A stretch of 64,000 bases of DNA, from contig JAVMKO010000003.1 in assembly GCA_032164245.1 (NCBI GenBank), positions 65,170,390 to 65,234,389 of the forward strand, read 5' to 3'. The DNA is from Sternotherus odoratus. Lineage: Eukaryota; Chordata; Testudines; Kinosternidae. Below the pieces are notes generated by a model. The model had not been told where the DNA came from and made no database searches. It saw nothing but the letters and a program-made list of their open reading frames with translations. Positions within the stretch are counted from its first letter, which is position 1. Every line of letters begins with the position of its first letter. Both the position numbers and the translations under genes were made by a program. Positions 10,347 to 21,791 of this stretch are shown here, piece by piece.

Positions 10347-12035
10347 GGAGGGGAAATGCTTTTAAGATGTGGCTTACATTAGGTAAAGATTTGAGAACCC
10401 CAGATCTCTAGGTCTATGTTTAGCGAACCAGAATCATTTACAGGTGTTAAGTTAGGGTTGAGAGTATTAAAGTTTTGAGATCTGATTCCATCTCTGCTAC
10501 TGGTTTGCTGTTTGATCTTTAACAAGTTACATCATCTCACTGTCATAGGTTGCAAAGGCATTCTCGGCACCAGTTCTAACCCTTTTGTGTCAGTCAAACA
10601 ATGCAGAGAGGATGCAATTCGGCTGCAGCTGGCCAGCTGTCCCAGTGTAAAGCCCGTAGAGTTGGCCTAAATGCCAACCTGTTACCTCCTGGACATGGGA
10701 ACACAGTGTGTAGGGGGGCAGAGAAGTAAGAGAGGGAAGGAGGGGGTAGAGCAGAGTTCTATAACAACTCTTAGCTGTCACCTGCTCCCATAGGAATCAT
10801 AAATAAATTACTTAGGATGCTTGTCTATGTCAGAGCTGAAGCAACTTGAGAATCCAAGAGTCTAATCAGCTGCCAGAGAGAGGGCCATCAATCAAGAGTA
10901 TCTTGCTACAGGAGACAATCTGGTGGCCATGAAGGATGTGGCTGATACAGATGTGTTCACTGGGGTGTCATGAAGTGCTGAAAACATTGAGAGTTATGGT
11001 TGTCACATTCCCAGATGCAATCCAGATCAGTGAGGGGTTATGTCACCACCTGCCCTGCAACCTAGCTTCCAAACTGGGCCATTCACAAACCGCCTACTAA
11101 CATGTAAGTCACACCCTGAGTGTCTTTGTGCACAGTGATAGCCATGGTCCAGCGACTCTGCCCCAGGAGCCTGTCAGCAAAATACCAGCCACGCTCTGGC
11201 TTCCAGCAGCCTTGGTTATTACCTGCTAGGTGATCCCAACCACTCCCAGTCTTGGATTTCCCCCAAAATGTGTGTGCTGCACTATCCAGGACAGTTCAGC
11301 TATTATAGGTCTGTTGACATTGTAAAGGGGGCACAGTAGTCAACACTTTGCTACTTTAATCATAGTTACTACACAGTTCAGTTTACACAGAGCACTGGAT
11401 TAGCTTTGATTAAAAATAAGACAAGTTTATTTAACTACAAAGAGAGAGACTTGTATTCACTTAAAATCTAAGACATTAAAGTCAGAAATGGTTACAGGAG
11501 AAATGACGTTAAAACACTTTCTAGTAGATGAATTTAACAAGCTAGACTTGGCTCATGGTAAAATCCTTACTGAATGATCCCAACAACAGGACTGACCAAA
11601 TTCTCAGGTCAGAACCCCTCCCACATTCTGGTTCCTTAATTTTCTTAGGTGAAAGAAAGAGAGAGAATGAAAGAGATATCCTGAAGTGTTCTTGCCCCTC
11701 ATTTTTATAGTCCAGTCACTCTTTGCAATGCATTTTCCTACCTCTAGATAAAGTTCCTTCCCACTGCGAGGAAGAAGACATGCAGCCCATAGTGAAAGAG
11801 GTTCCATGTTGTTGTTTGCTCAAATGCAGATTGATATGTTCCTGCCCCCCTTTATTGCCAAAGAAGAACGGTCACTTGTCCTCAAAGTTGATGGGGCACA
11901 ACCAGTCATCTGGTAGCATGCCAGAAAGATTCAGATAAAGTTTTCCCTCCAAACATCTGATCTGGTGCCTAATTTCTCTTATCTATTTCTATGACCAAAT
12001 CTCCCAATTCAGGAGAGTTGCAATGTTCTTGACTG
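10347..12035. other. Intergenic; probable old dispersed repeat, no gene
   Basis: No coding exon recognised. The 10980-11800 part has the look of a degenerate LTR or internal retroelement segment, but I cannot name it. Confidence 0.3.
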
Positions 12036-12650
12036 ACCCAATGTGATATATGCCATCATGTGCCAGCAATGCCCCTTTGCCATGTACATTGGCCAAACCG
12101 GACAGTCTCTATGCAAAATAATAAATGGACACAAATCTGACATCAGAAATCATAACATTCAAAAACCAGTAGAACACTTCAATCTCCCTGGTCACTTAAT
12201 AACAGACCTGAAGGTGACAATTTTAAAACAGAAAAACTTCAAAAACAGATTCAAATGAAAAGCTGCTGAACTGGAATTAATTTGAAAATTGGACACTATC
12301 AAATTAGGATTAAACAGAGACTGGGAATGGCTGGGTCATTACCCTAATTGAATCTATTTCCCTATGTTAAGTATCCTCATACCTTCTTGTCAACTATCTG
12401 ATATGGACCATCTTGATTATAACTTCAAAAGGTTTTTTTCCCCTCCTGCTGATAATAGCCCATCTAAATTAAATAGCCTCTTAGAACTGGTATGGCAACT
12501 TCCACCTTTACATATTTTCTGTGTGTATATATATATCTTACTTACTGTGTGTTCCATTCTATGCATCTGATAAAGTGGGCTATAGCCTACAAAAGCTTAT
12601 GCTGAAATAAATTTGTTAGTCTCTAAGGTGCCACAAGTACTCCTGTTCTT
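12036..12650 (+). mobile_element. Penelope-like fragment: GIY-YIG nuclease and 3' tail
   Basis: The plus-strand translation from 12043 reads IYAIMCQQCPFAMYIGQTG, then HKSDIRNHNIQKPVEHFNLP, the GIY-YIG endonuclease of Penelope-like elements. About 70 residues stay open. A tail with AAGTGGGCTATAGCC..AAAAGCTTATGC..AATAAATTTGTTAGTCTC (12575-12640) follows. Same family as 6772-7865 and 34497-34945. The reverse transcriptase is missing. Confidence 0.82.
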
Positions 12651-13305
12651 TTTCCTGAAGAAGAAAGCAATCAACTATGCACCTGATTCTAACGTCTTTG
12701 CTTGCCCCATTGAGGTAGAACTTATGCTGAAGTTAATAGGAATTACAGATCCAATCTTCACTGGTTTGTTACTCATCAAGTATATGTAGATTTAGTACAG
12801 GGATCTTTCAAAAACAGTATAATGGAGATTGGAATGCTGCATGGTGAGGTGCTGCCATCAGGTGGCCAAAATGTGTTCCTGATGTTTTCTTCATCAGAAA
12901 TGCAACATACTCCTTCGAAAGAAGCAAAACAAAAAAAATGTTTTTACAGGAGAAATTAAGTGTATCCACAACACAGATCGGTATAGAGTGTGAAATAGAG
13001 CTGCAATTCCCTTAGCCTTTTTATTTTTGTGCCAGAATATTTCCCCCTGTTAAACATACTAAATTAAAAAGTAAACAAAGGAGGGAAACTAAAAACATTT
13101 CAAAGGCTTTTAAATGTATGCTTTGTGTTCATCTTTTAAATAGAGGCAAAATTGAAGACTTAACCCCCATTCTTGGGAGCCGAAGCAAAATTTAGACTGT
13201 CTTTATAATGCATTCACAAAGAGGATTAAGCATAATGTCTAGTAGAAAACTAGCTTTTAATAAATAAAGTAGCTTTTCGGAAACTAGTCTCTTTCTCTAG
13301 GTCAT
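12651..13305. other. No gene or repeat recognised
   Basis: AT-rich unique-looking spacer. Confidence 0.35.
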
Positions 13306-13313
13306 ATATAGAG

Positions 13314-13694
13314 CAGTGGTTCTCAGTCAGGGGTATGCATACACTTGGGGGTATGCAGAGGTCTTCCAGAGATTATATCAACTCACCTACATATTTGCCT
13401 ACATTTACAATAGGTTACATAAAAACACTAATGAAGTCAGTACAAACTAAAATTTCATACAATGCCTGCTCTATATACTATACACTAAAATGTAAGTAAA
13501 TATTTATATTCCAGTTGATGTATTTTATATTCATATGGTGAAAATGAACAATTATTCAGTACTAGTGTGTTACTGTATTTTTATGTCTGATTTTGTAATC
13601 AAGTAGTTTTTGAGTGAGGTGAAACTTGGGGGTACACAAGACAAATCAGACTCCAGAAAGGGGTACAGTAGTCTAGAAAGGTTGAGAGTCATTG
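13314..13694. mobile_element. hAT (Charlie-like) MITE with exact 8-bp target duplication
   Basis: Begins CAGTGGTTCTCAGTCAGGGG and ends, in reverse complement, CAATGACTCTCAACC. ATATAGAG is present on both sides (13306-13313 and 13695-13702). A GGGGGTATGC/GGGGGTACAC sub-terminal repeat is typical of this group. 381 bases, no coding capacity. Confidence 0.88.
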
Positions 13695-14033
13695 ATATAG
13701 AGACAGATGTGACCATTTGATAATTTATTCTGACCTCCTGTATATCACAGGCCATGAAAATTAATTCATTTACTCCGGTAACTTGTTTGGCTAAAACATA
13801 TTTTCCAGAAGGGCATCCCAGTTTTGATTTGAAGTTTGTTTGTAGTTTGTTCTAATGGTTAATCTGCCTCTCTGTTACAAGTGTGAAGTGTCTTATTTCA
13901 AGTTTGAATATGTCTTGCTTTAATTTCTTGTTATGCCTTTCTTGGTAAGGTTAAGACACCTGGTATTTTTTTCTCCATAAAGGTACTCATACTCTGTAAT
14001 CAAGTCACCTCTCAATCTTTGTTTTGATAAAGA

Positions 14034-14655
14034 GGGTAGAGTAGAGTAGAGTACGAGCAGAGTAGAGTTCTGCTTAGTTTAAAGTCTCTCACTGCAAGAC
14101 ATTTTTTCCAGACCTTGAATCATTTTTGTGTTTGTTTTCTGCATCCTCTGCAATGTTTCCAACATTCTTTTTAAAATGTGGACACTAAACTATATGAAGT
14201 ACTGGCAAAAATACCCGGTGTTGCTCGGGGTATTTGTAATTGGAAACTGGGATGTAAAAAGACTACCATGTTTTTTATTAATACAAATTTTGTTCAGACG
14301 TCTCAGCGTTGCTCGGGTCCGTTGGAGGGGGGAGAGAGCTGAGCGAGTGTGGGGTCCGTTGGAGGGGGGTATTATTACATCATAACTATGTCACAGAGAA
14401 CAACAGGTTTTAACCTGCTGCCCAGCTGATGTGAAGGGGCTTTAAAGAATTTCACCCCTGGGGGGCGTCAGAGGTGAGATTTGAAAATTTTTCGACTCTT
14501 ACCCTGATTAGGACCCTAAAGCCCTAATTTTGCTAATTAGGCAAATTTCAAGTCTCTAGCTCAAACGGTGTGGAAGGAGTAAGGCAGCATACATACACGC
14601 ACGCATACACACACGCATACACCATTTGACTTTTTTATATATATAGATATCTATC
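14034..14655. repeat. (AGAGT)n run and unclassified interspersed repeat ending in microsatellites
   Basis: A degenerate AGAGT pentamer run lies at 14034-14068. From about 14196 a repeat starts CTGGCAAAAATACCCGGTGT and ends in CATACACGCACG-type dinucleotides and TATATATAGAT. Family not recognised; the simple tail suggests a retroposed or LINE-like 3' end. Confidence 0.4.
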
Positions 14656-14805
14656 TCATCAATGCCATATATAGAGGAAAAAACCCTCTCTAGACTCAAA
14701 ACTGTCCTGTTTATATTTCAGTGGATCACTTTAGCCCTTTTTGCCACAGCATCACACTAGGAGTTCATGTTTAGTTGTTAACTTATGGTGATGCTTAATC
14801 CTTTT

Positions 14806-15440
14806 CAGAGTCTTGAATACTGAGTACAGATGTGGTCTCCTCATCTCAAAAGATATACTGGCATTAGAAAAGGTTCAGAGAAGGGCAACTAAAATGATCA
14901 GGGGTTTGGAACAGGTCCCACATGAGGAGAGGTTAAAGAGGCCGGGACTTTTCAGCTTGGAAAAGAGGAGACTAAGGGGGGATATGATAGAGGTAAATAA
15001 AATTATGAGTGGTGTGGAGAAAGTGAGTAAGGAAAAGTTATTTACTTGTTCCCATTATATAACTAGGGGCCACCAAATAAAATTAATGGGCAGCAGGTTT
15101 AAGACAAATAAAAGGAAGTTCTTCACAGAGTGCAGAGTTAGCCTGTGGAACTCCCTGCCTGAGGAGATTGTAAAGGCTAGGATCATAACAGGGTTTAAAA
15201 GAGAACTGGATAAATTCATGGAGGTTAAGTCCATTAATGGCTATTAGCCAGGATGGGTAAGGATTTTTAAAAATCTGTTTGTCAGAGGATGGAGATGGAT
15301 GGCAGGAGACAGATCATTTGATCATTACCTGTTAGGTTCACTCACTCCAGGACAAATGGTATTGGTCACTGTCAGCAGACAGGATACTGGGCTGGCTGGA
15401 CCTTTGGTCTGACCCAGTATGGCCATTCTTATGTTCTTAA
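14806..15440 (+). mobile_element. CR1-type LINE, 3' end
   Basis: The open frame 14813-15247 ends in the usual CR1 reverse transcriptase C-terminus, with LEKVQRRATKMIRGL, EERLKRPGLFSLEKRRLRGD, FFTECRVSLWNSLPEEIV and FKRELDKFM. The 3'UTR runs to GACCCAGTATGGCCATTCTTATG. About 145 residues are open from the truncation point, but the element has lost everything upstream. Confidence 0.88.
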
Positions 15441-16070
15441 CCCCAACGGTGGGGCTAATGCTGGGAAGAAGGGTCCTGCCACCTAGAGCTCCAGGACATG
15501 TGGCTACTACCAGAGCAAGTGACCAACCTGCAGCATTCTTGTAGCACAGCCAGGGCCTGGACAGGAGGCCTGGCACATGTGAGGAACAGACTGAACTGCC
15601 CTTACATTCCACAGATAATGTTTGTGGTCTCCCTGTGCCACAGAGTGGGGTTACATGTTTTCCTTTAACCTTTTCCATTTTTTTCTTTTTTTGAAATTAG
15701 TTGCTGTTTAATAAATTGTATTTATTTTGAATTATATGCAATGATCAGTGGGTCAGGGAAGAGTCCAGTGCAGAGAGAGCACCCCAGAGTGGGGACACCC
15801 TAGCCCCAATCCTAAGTGACCATCACAAAATTGGGGTCAAGCCCCCCAGGAATCCTGGACCGAGCCTTGTCAGCATTACAAGTTGTTTGCCAGCCAGGAG
15901 AGTGGAAGGGGAGTCCTCGTGGTCAGGCAGGCGTCTGGGTAAAGGGAGTGGGAGCAAGGACTCAAATTCTTTTGCTAGCCCATTTCACCAGGGTAGTGTA
16001 TAAGCCTCGAAAATTCCCTACAATAGCAATACCATCCCCCGCTTACACTAATATACCTGCCTTACACCAC
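15441..16070 (+). mobile_element. Probable LTR-retrotransposon fragment (LTR end plus leader)
   Basis: An LTR-like segment with TTTAATAAATTGTATTT is followed by GTGACCATCACA and TTGGGGTCAAGCCCCCCAGG, which resembles an LTR/primer-binding-site junction and leader. No coding domain remains. Classification is tentative. Confidence 0.4.
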
Positions 16071-17364
16071 TCTCTTACAAATATCCAACTTGACTTTGTC
16101 TTTGACTTAAAAACACATTACGTTTGAATGGGCCCATTTTACCAAGCGATCCAGATCAATCTGTATGACTTCCTTATCTTCATCATTATTTACCCATCTT
16201 TATGTTATCCACAAATTGGATTGTGATTTTATATTTACTTCCAGATCACCAGTGAAAATGTTGAACATTGGGCCTACTACTGATCCCTACAAAACCCCTC
16301 TAGAAAAACCCCATTCAATGTTGATTCCCCATTGACAACTACTTTTTGAGATCTGCAAGTTCTTAATCCATTCAATGTGTGCTCTATGATATAATATAGT
16401 GCTAATTTTTAAAAATCAGAATGTTGCATGTACCAAGTCAAGTGCTATACAAAAGTCTAAATATATGACATGTATCCAGTTACTTTTAGCAACCAAATTA
16501 AATGTCATTAAAAATTAGGGATGTTTGACAAGACTTATTTTCCATAAATTCATGTTGAATGGCATTAATTATATTCCCATCATTTAATTCTTTATTGATG
16601 GAATCCTGTACCAGATGTTCCATAGTTACCAGCCCATAGTTACCTGGGTCATTCAGTGAATATTTGTACAACATTAACACACTTCTAGTCTTTTGGAATT
16701 TCCCTGCTATTCCAAGATTAAAAATTAAATACTAGCAGGCCAGAGATCTCCTCAGTCTAGTAATCCTGGGGAGTCAACTACCCAGGCCTACCAATTTAAA
16801 AATGTTTATTCCTAGCAGCAAATGCATTCTATCATCATACGTAGCTGCTAATGGACTGGAAAGTACTTTATCATCTTCATATTACACATCTACATCATTC
16901 TCCTTCTTTCCAGTTAGAGAACAAATAACTATTGCGCACTTCTGCCTTTTCTGCATCGTTAACAATTTTACCATCTCCATTTAGTACTGAGCTTACAGTG
17001 GTGTTAGGATTTCTTTGATTTCTTTTATATTTCACCAAGGCTTTTGGAGAGTGACAGGATAAGGGCTAGTATTTTGGGGTATTGTCAAGATCCTAACAAT
17101 GGCAGTTGGGACCAAGGGTCACAGAAGGGTCAAACCTGAGGCAGAGAGTAGTGGAGGAGTTCATAGTCAAACTACAGGATGGGGTTGATATCAAGGATCA
17201 GAGTCTGAGTCAGGTTTCATGGTCCGGGAGGTCAGGAGGTGAGGTCCAAATAAAGCTAAGGTCAAAGGGATTAAAGAGCAGGAATGACCCTGGTAGCTAC
17301 AGAAGAGCCATTGTTGCCAGGACACTTCCTGGGACGTCCCTTGTGTTTATACTGGGTAGGGAGC
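16071..17364. other. Degenerate interspersed repeats, no gene
   Basis: 16130-16640 resembles an ancient dispersed repeat common in reptile DNA (ACAAGACTTATTTTCCATAA region), too worn to classify. 17040-17364 is of another, unrecognised kind and is the target of the solo LTR that follows. Confidence 0.35.
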
Positions 17365-17864
17365 TGTTAGGACCGAAAAACATTGTAACGGGCAATCTCT
17401 AAAAAGTGTAGTTACGCTTCTAAGTCAACTCCAGGAGTGTATAGTAATGCTATAAAACTAACCTTGCTGTTATCTGTGTGTTTGGGAACAGTTCCCAGAC
17501 TGTTCCCAGCTGTGTAAGTGTTTACCCCAGCTGTGTAAAAATAAATGCGTAAAAAACCAAATGGGAAAACTAAGGCAAAACAGCGTGTAACCAATCAGCT
17601 TGTTGCTTGCAAATAAAACATAAGTATGTATAAAATGTAAATGTGTAAGTGTACTTAAGCCCACTCCTGTGGGCTATCTTTGGGGCTTTTCTTACTCTTT
17701 TCCCGGCTAGGGCTCCGAAAAGACCGGGTACTCCTTCTGTGGTCGCGCTGATCTAATAAGCCCCCTCAGCGCCAGGACCGGAACCTTCCAATAAACTCAC
17801 CTACTTTATTTACTTAACCACGTGTGTGTGCCTTGTCTCGCAATCTCCAAAGTACCTCACAACA
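17365..17864 (+). mobile_element. Solo LTR (500 bp) of an endogenous retrovirus
   Basis: The LTR begins TGTTAGGACCG and ends CTCACAACA (TG..CA), flanked on both sides by GGAGC (17360-17364 and 17865-17869), a 5-bp target duplication. Inside are CCAATCAGC near 17592, a TATA-like TGTATAAAATG near 17628 and an AATAAA near 17791, in promoter-then-polyadenylation order for the plus strand. No internal viral sequence is left, so it arose by LTR-LTR recombination. Confidence 0.88.
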
Positions 17865-18119
17865 GGAGCCAAACGGGAGCCATGAGGCTGCTTCCTGTCA
17901 AGAGCCTTTGAGGTGGGACTTTCTGTGTTCTATATTCGCAATAGGCTGTGGATAGAGGAGTACAAGCTGGTTGCAACTGTTATTGGGTTGCAGCACGAAC
18001 GTATTTGCTGCCTGGTAACTTGGCAGGCCTGATTTCAAGACCCACTAGGTCTTACAGGTACTATTTGGGTTTGATTTAATCCCTGGCTGGTTATTTTTTG
18101 GTTTGGGGGTCTGGAAAGC

Positions 18120-18626
18120 TGTAGGTGACAAGAATGATTAGGGGCAGGGGAGATTGAAAATATTGGGATTGTTTACCTTACAGAGGAGACAAATAAGAGA
18201 GGATAAAATAATGAATAAAACTGAGAAAGTATATTGGTAGCATCTGCTCTTCCTATCGCATAACAAAAAAAAAGTAGGAGGGTACAGTCAATTAAATGGA
18301 AAGGTGAATTTATAAAAGGAAATACTTTCCAACACAACACATAGTTTACTATGGAACTCATTGCCACTAGATATCAAGGCAAAGATTTTAGCAACATTCA
18401 AAGAGGGATTGGACACGTACCTGGATAATAAGTTCTAAAAAAAAAAAAGTGGGGGGGCTTTGGAAGGCATGTGATGCTTCAGGGCTTAAGACAACTTCTG
18501 GCTATTAAGGAGAAGAAGAAGAGTTTCATAAAGGGCAATTTATCCCACATCAGCCAACTGCAGGGTTCATATACCTTCTTCTGAATCATCTGGGATTGGC
18601 TACTGTCATAGAATCATGGACTAGAT
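18120..18626 (+). mobile_element. CR1 LINE 3' end, first part
   Basis: CR1 3' terminal sequence (GGAACTCATTGCCACTAGAT, AGAGGGATTGGACA..GGATAA, AGAATCATGGACTAGAT) is interrupted at 18627 by a hAT element and resumes at 19853-19905 (GACTAGATGGAC..GGTCTGATCCGGTATGGC). Confidence 0.8.
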
Positions 18627-19852
18627 GAGGGGTGGGGAACCTTTTTTCTGCCAAGGGCCATTTGGGTATTTATAATGTCATTCGCGGGCCACTTCCTCCC
18701 CCCCCCCCCCCCCCCAAGGAAGCCCAGCTGGCAACAGGAGCTGAGACCCCGGCTGGCAAGGGGCCAGCGGGGAAACCCCAAAGCAGTGGCAGGCAGAGTG
18801 CTTAGCCCTGCACTGCTTTGGGGTTTCCCCCGCTGACCCCTTGCCAACAGGGGGGTCCTGCTGCCAGGGCCGGTGACAGGGGGGTACAACGGTTACAGCT
18901 GTACCGGGCCCCGGACGTAAGGGGGGTCCCCCTTAAATCTGGGGCGGGCCTGGTACGCTGCTGTACCCCCTTGTCACCGGCCGGGGGGGGGCACGGGCGG
19001 CAGGAGACCAGCCGGGGGGGGGGGGCGTGGGTGGTGGGAGACTGGCTGGGGGGGGGGCTGCGCGGGCGGCGGGAGACTGGCTGGGGGGGGGCCCCGCACG
19101 ATCTGCGTACGGGGGCCCAAAATTCCTGTCGCCGGCCCTGCCTGCCGCCTGCCCCAGTCAGCTCCCGCTGTCAGCCTGGGTGTAGGGGGTAATCTTGCTT
19201 TACCCCTGCCCAGCCTCCCCCCAATCTAACTGCGTTCCCTCCCCCACCCCTGCCTGGCCCGGCCCATGCCACCAAACCTAACCTCCTCCCTGCCCAGCCT
19301 GGCCTCCCCACCCCCCCCTTCACCAGCAGCTCCCCCACCCCATGCAGCCTAGTCTCCTGCCCGCCCGCCCAGCCTGCCCCCCCCCTTCATCGGCGGCTCC
19401 CCCAGGCACTTCCCGGCCCCTTCGCTCAGCGCGGAGCCACGTGCGTACCTGGCCGGCGGCTGCGGTGCATCTTCTGCCCGCGCCCGCTCACTTGTGGCGT
19501 GCAGGCCATGGCCCTCCCTCAGCCTCACCTGCTGCCGCCGCCGCGCCCGGCCTGATGCAAGGGGGGAGGCGCCGCCGCCTTCCCCTCAGTTGTGCCCGGC
19601 CTGCTGCGAGGCGGGAGGTGCCGCTGCCTTCCCCTCAGCTGCGCCCGCTGCTGCCGCCTCACCGCTCCTGCCACGCCACTCTGCCCGTAGGCCCGGCGAC
19701 AAGGGGGACTACGGCCTGTCGCTGGCCCTACTCCCACCGCCACGTTGGTCCAGCCATCTCTACGGCGGAGATTTTGGAGACCCACCTGTGGGCCGGACCA
19801 AATGACTTGGCGGGCCGTATACGGCCCAGGGGCCGGAGGTTCCCCACCCCTG
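18627..19852. mobile_element. Non-autonomous hAT element inside CR1, GC-rich interior
   Basis: Ends GAGGGGTGGGGAACC and, in reverse complement, CAGGGGTGGGGAACC, flanked by exact 8-bp copies of GACTAGAT (18619-18626, 19853-19860). The 1226-base interior is unusually GC rich and holds a second hAT at 18865-19140. No transposase is visible; open frames are artefacts of GC content. Confidence 0.9.
18865..19140. mobile_element. Nested short hAT element
   Basis: Terminal inverted repeats CAGGGCCGGTGACAGG and CAGGGCCGGCGACAGG (15 of 16 match) bound 276 bases. Flanks CCTGCTGC and CCTGCCGC match at 7 of 8. The interior holds G runs and a tandem GGGAGACTGGCTGGGGGGG motif, and the outer hAT continues on both sides. 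Confidence 0.8.
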
Positions 19853-19905
19853 GACTAGATGGACTTTGGGTCTGATCCGGTATGGCTGTTCTCTTGTTCC
19901 AACAT
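19853..19905 (+). mobile_element. CR1 LINE 3' end, second part
   Basis: Continuation of the CR1 split by the hAT element, from GACTAGATGGACTTTGGG to GTATGGCTGTTCTC. Confidence 0.75.
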
Positions 19906-19968
19906 TCCTGTTGTACCATTAGTTATGTCAAAAATGCGTACAGCCCAAATTCCAAAGGTAGGCATTTC

Positions 19969-21261
19969 AGTTGGACTAGATTAATAATTGGTATATTTCT
20001 GATATAAATACGGCTAATCCACCCTGAACACGCCCAATCCCGTCTGATCTCGGAAGCTAAGCAGGGTCGGGCCTGGCTAGTACTTGGATGGGAGACCTCC
20101 TTGGAATACCAGGTGCTGTAGGCTTAACATGGGTGTGGGGCCAGCAACTCCAGCACGTAGGGAACCAACTTGCTACTGAAACGCCAACAACAGAGATGGA
20201 GTGCTCTGTGGTTGGTGGCCCATACCCCACCTGGGGGGTGACGGGCAGAGAGAGATATTTCTGATATGGGAAATATAAGAAAGAGTGACTCTGCAGCAGA
20301 CCCCAGAATTTGGCCTGACCATTAAAAAGAAATATGTTTATCAGCCACCCTGCTGAGTCTGTGTTGATTGAAATTGCCTTTCAGTTTTACAAGGTCAGTG
20401 TTAATTGTAAAAGCACATCCAGAGATTAAGAGTTTGTTCTAAAAGTAACAAGATAAAGCTGTCCTTGATGGCTGGTGCAACTTTTTCCCCCTGAACTCCA
20501 GAATAACCCCCCTCTTGCATGGTTATCTTGTTTGTTTCCTTTTAAATTTAACAAGTGAGATAAAAAGACTTATTGAAGTCTGCCATGTCCCACTGATTTT
20601 AAAATGGTTATGTTAAAGGATTAAAATGCAAATGTGACAGGATATATACAGGAGTGTGATTGTATGCATGTATGATTGAATGAGAAATTAAAAATTAAAG
20701 GTTAAACTGCCAGCCTGAGAATTACAGTTCTGACATCAATTGGCTGAAGAAATGCATGGTGTGAGATGGCTGGGTGACCCTGGGGGCAAACTGGAATCCA
20801 CGATCCACCCCAAAGGACCCAAGCACATGAAGAACCGAAGAACAAGATAACACCAAGTTGTCATAGATGTAAAGTAAAACGTAAAAGCAGCATGATGAAG
20901 CAGATTCTGTACACTGGTATAGGGATGAATTCCTATAAAAACAGAACCAGCAAACTGAGAATTCCGAGTCTGGTTCTGCCACCATCCTCTAGGAGCATCG
21001 GGTGCACACCTAACAAGACTCGGCTCCATCCTCGTGTCCAGGCTACCTAGCCAGTGACTTGGCATGAGCAACTTTCAGGCTGGTAACTGTAACTGCCTGG
21101 CAGAACTTTGTGTGAATGGATGAATGAATGTGTGAGAGGATGAAATGTTATAGCTATAACTGATTGGTTATTCTGATTCTTTTTGTATCCACAATAAATA
21201 TGGCATGTTGCCTTCTTCCTCTTAATAAGATCCTGCTGGTTTTTATTCTATTGGTATAACA
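19969..21261 (+). mobile_element. Candidate ERV 5' LTR with 5S-derived insert
   Basis: The right edge is AGATCCTGCTGG..GGTATAACA followed by TTTTGGTGGAGAATTGCGAA, which has the look of an LTR end and primer-binding site. An AATAAA near 21191 and a TATA-like CTATAAAAACAG near 20933 are in the correct order. The left edge is proposed at GTTGGACTAGATTAAT because the same start, as TGTTGGACTAG, recurs at 25800 (minus) behind a purine-rich tract. An alternative start is TGTTAAAGG at 20611. No viral gene is present; the Harbinger element begins about 100 bases past the LTR. Confidence 0.5.
20006..20254 (+). repeat. 5S rRNA-derived retrosequence with 13-bp target duplication
   Basis: 20010-20127 aligns with vertebrate 5S rRNA: ATACGGCTAATCCACCCTGAAC, the internal promoter region GAAGCTAAGCAGGGTCGGGC, TAGTACTTGGATGGGAGACC and GGTGCTGTAGGCTT. 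Several changes and a lost 5' end argue against a working gene. About 128 further bases of unrelated 3' sequence follow, so the source transcript read through the normal 5S end. ATATTTCTGATAT stands directly on both sides (19993-20005, 20255-20267). It could be a 5S-class SINE or a one-off read-through copy. Confidence 0.85.
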
Positions 21262-21791
21262 TTTTGGTGGAGAATTGCGAAAGGGGGGAATATTGGCATA
21301 TGCCCTAGTTATTGTGAAATACTGGTGTGCACACTGCCAGTACTAGTGAGCTCGTTTTGTCTATTAGGGCTGGTCCCCACTACGGCTTAACGTTGACATT
21401 AGCAACATTAAGTCGACATAAACCTGTACCCGTCCTCACATGGACGCCATTTGCGTCGATTTAAAGGGCCCTCAAAATCTATTTCGGTACTCCTCCCTAA
21501 CAAGAGGAGTAGCGCTGAAATCGACCTCTCTAGGTCAATTGTGGAGTAGTGAGGACGCATGGGACGTTATTGGCCTCCAGAGGCTGTCCCACAATGCTCC
21601 ATTCTGACCGCTCTGGACAGCCTCACTGTTCCACTGTGACCGCTCTGGACTGCACTCTCAACTCGCTGCTCTGGCCAGGTAGACAGGAAAAGACCTGGGA
21701 ACATTTGAATAACATTTCCTGTTTGGTCAGCGTGGCAAGCTCACCTGCACAGCTCAGTTGCCATTCAGAGAACTCAGCAGCACAAGCCGCC

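Noticed and set aside
20010..20127. A functional 5S rRNA gene
   Set aside because: 5' end lost, several changes in conserved positions, no T-run terminator, and target duplications show it is a retroposed copy.
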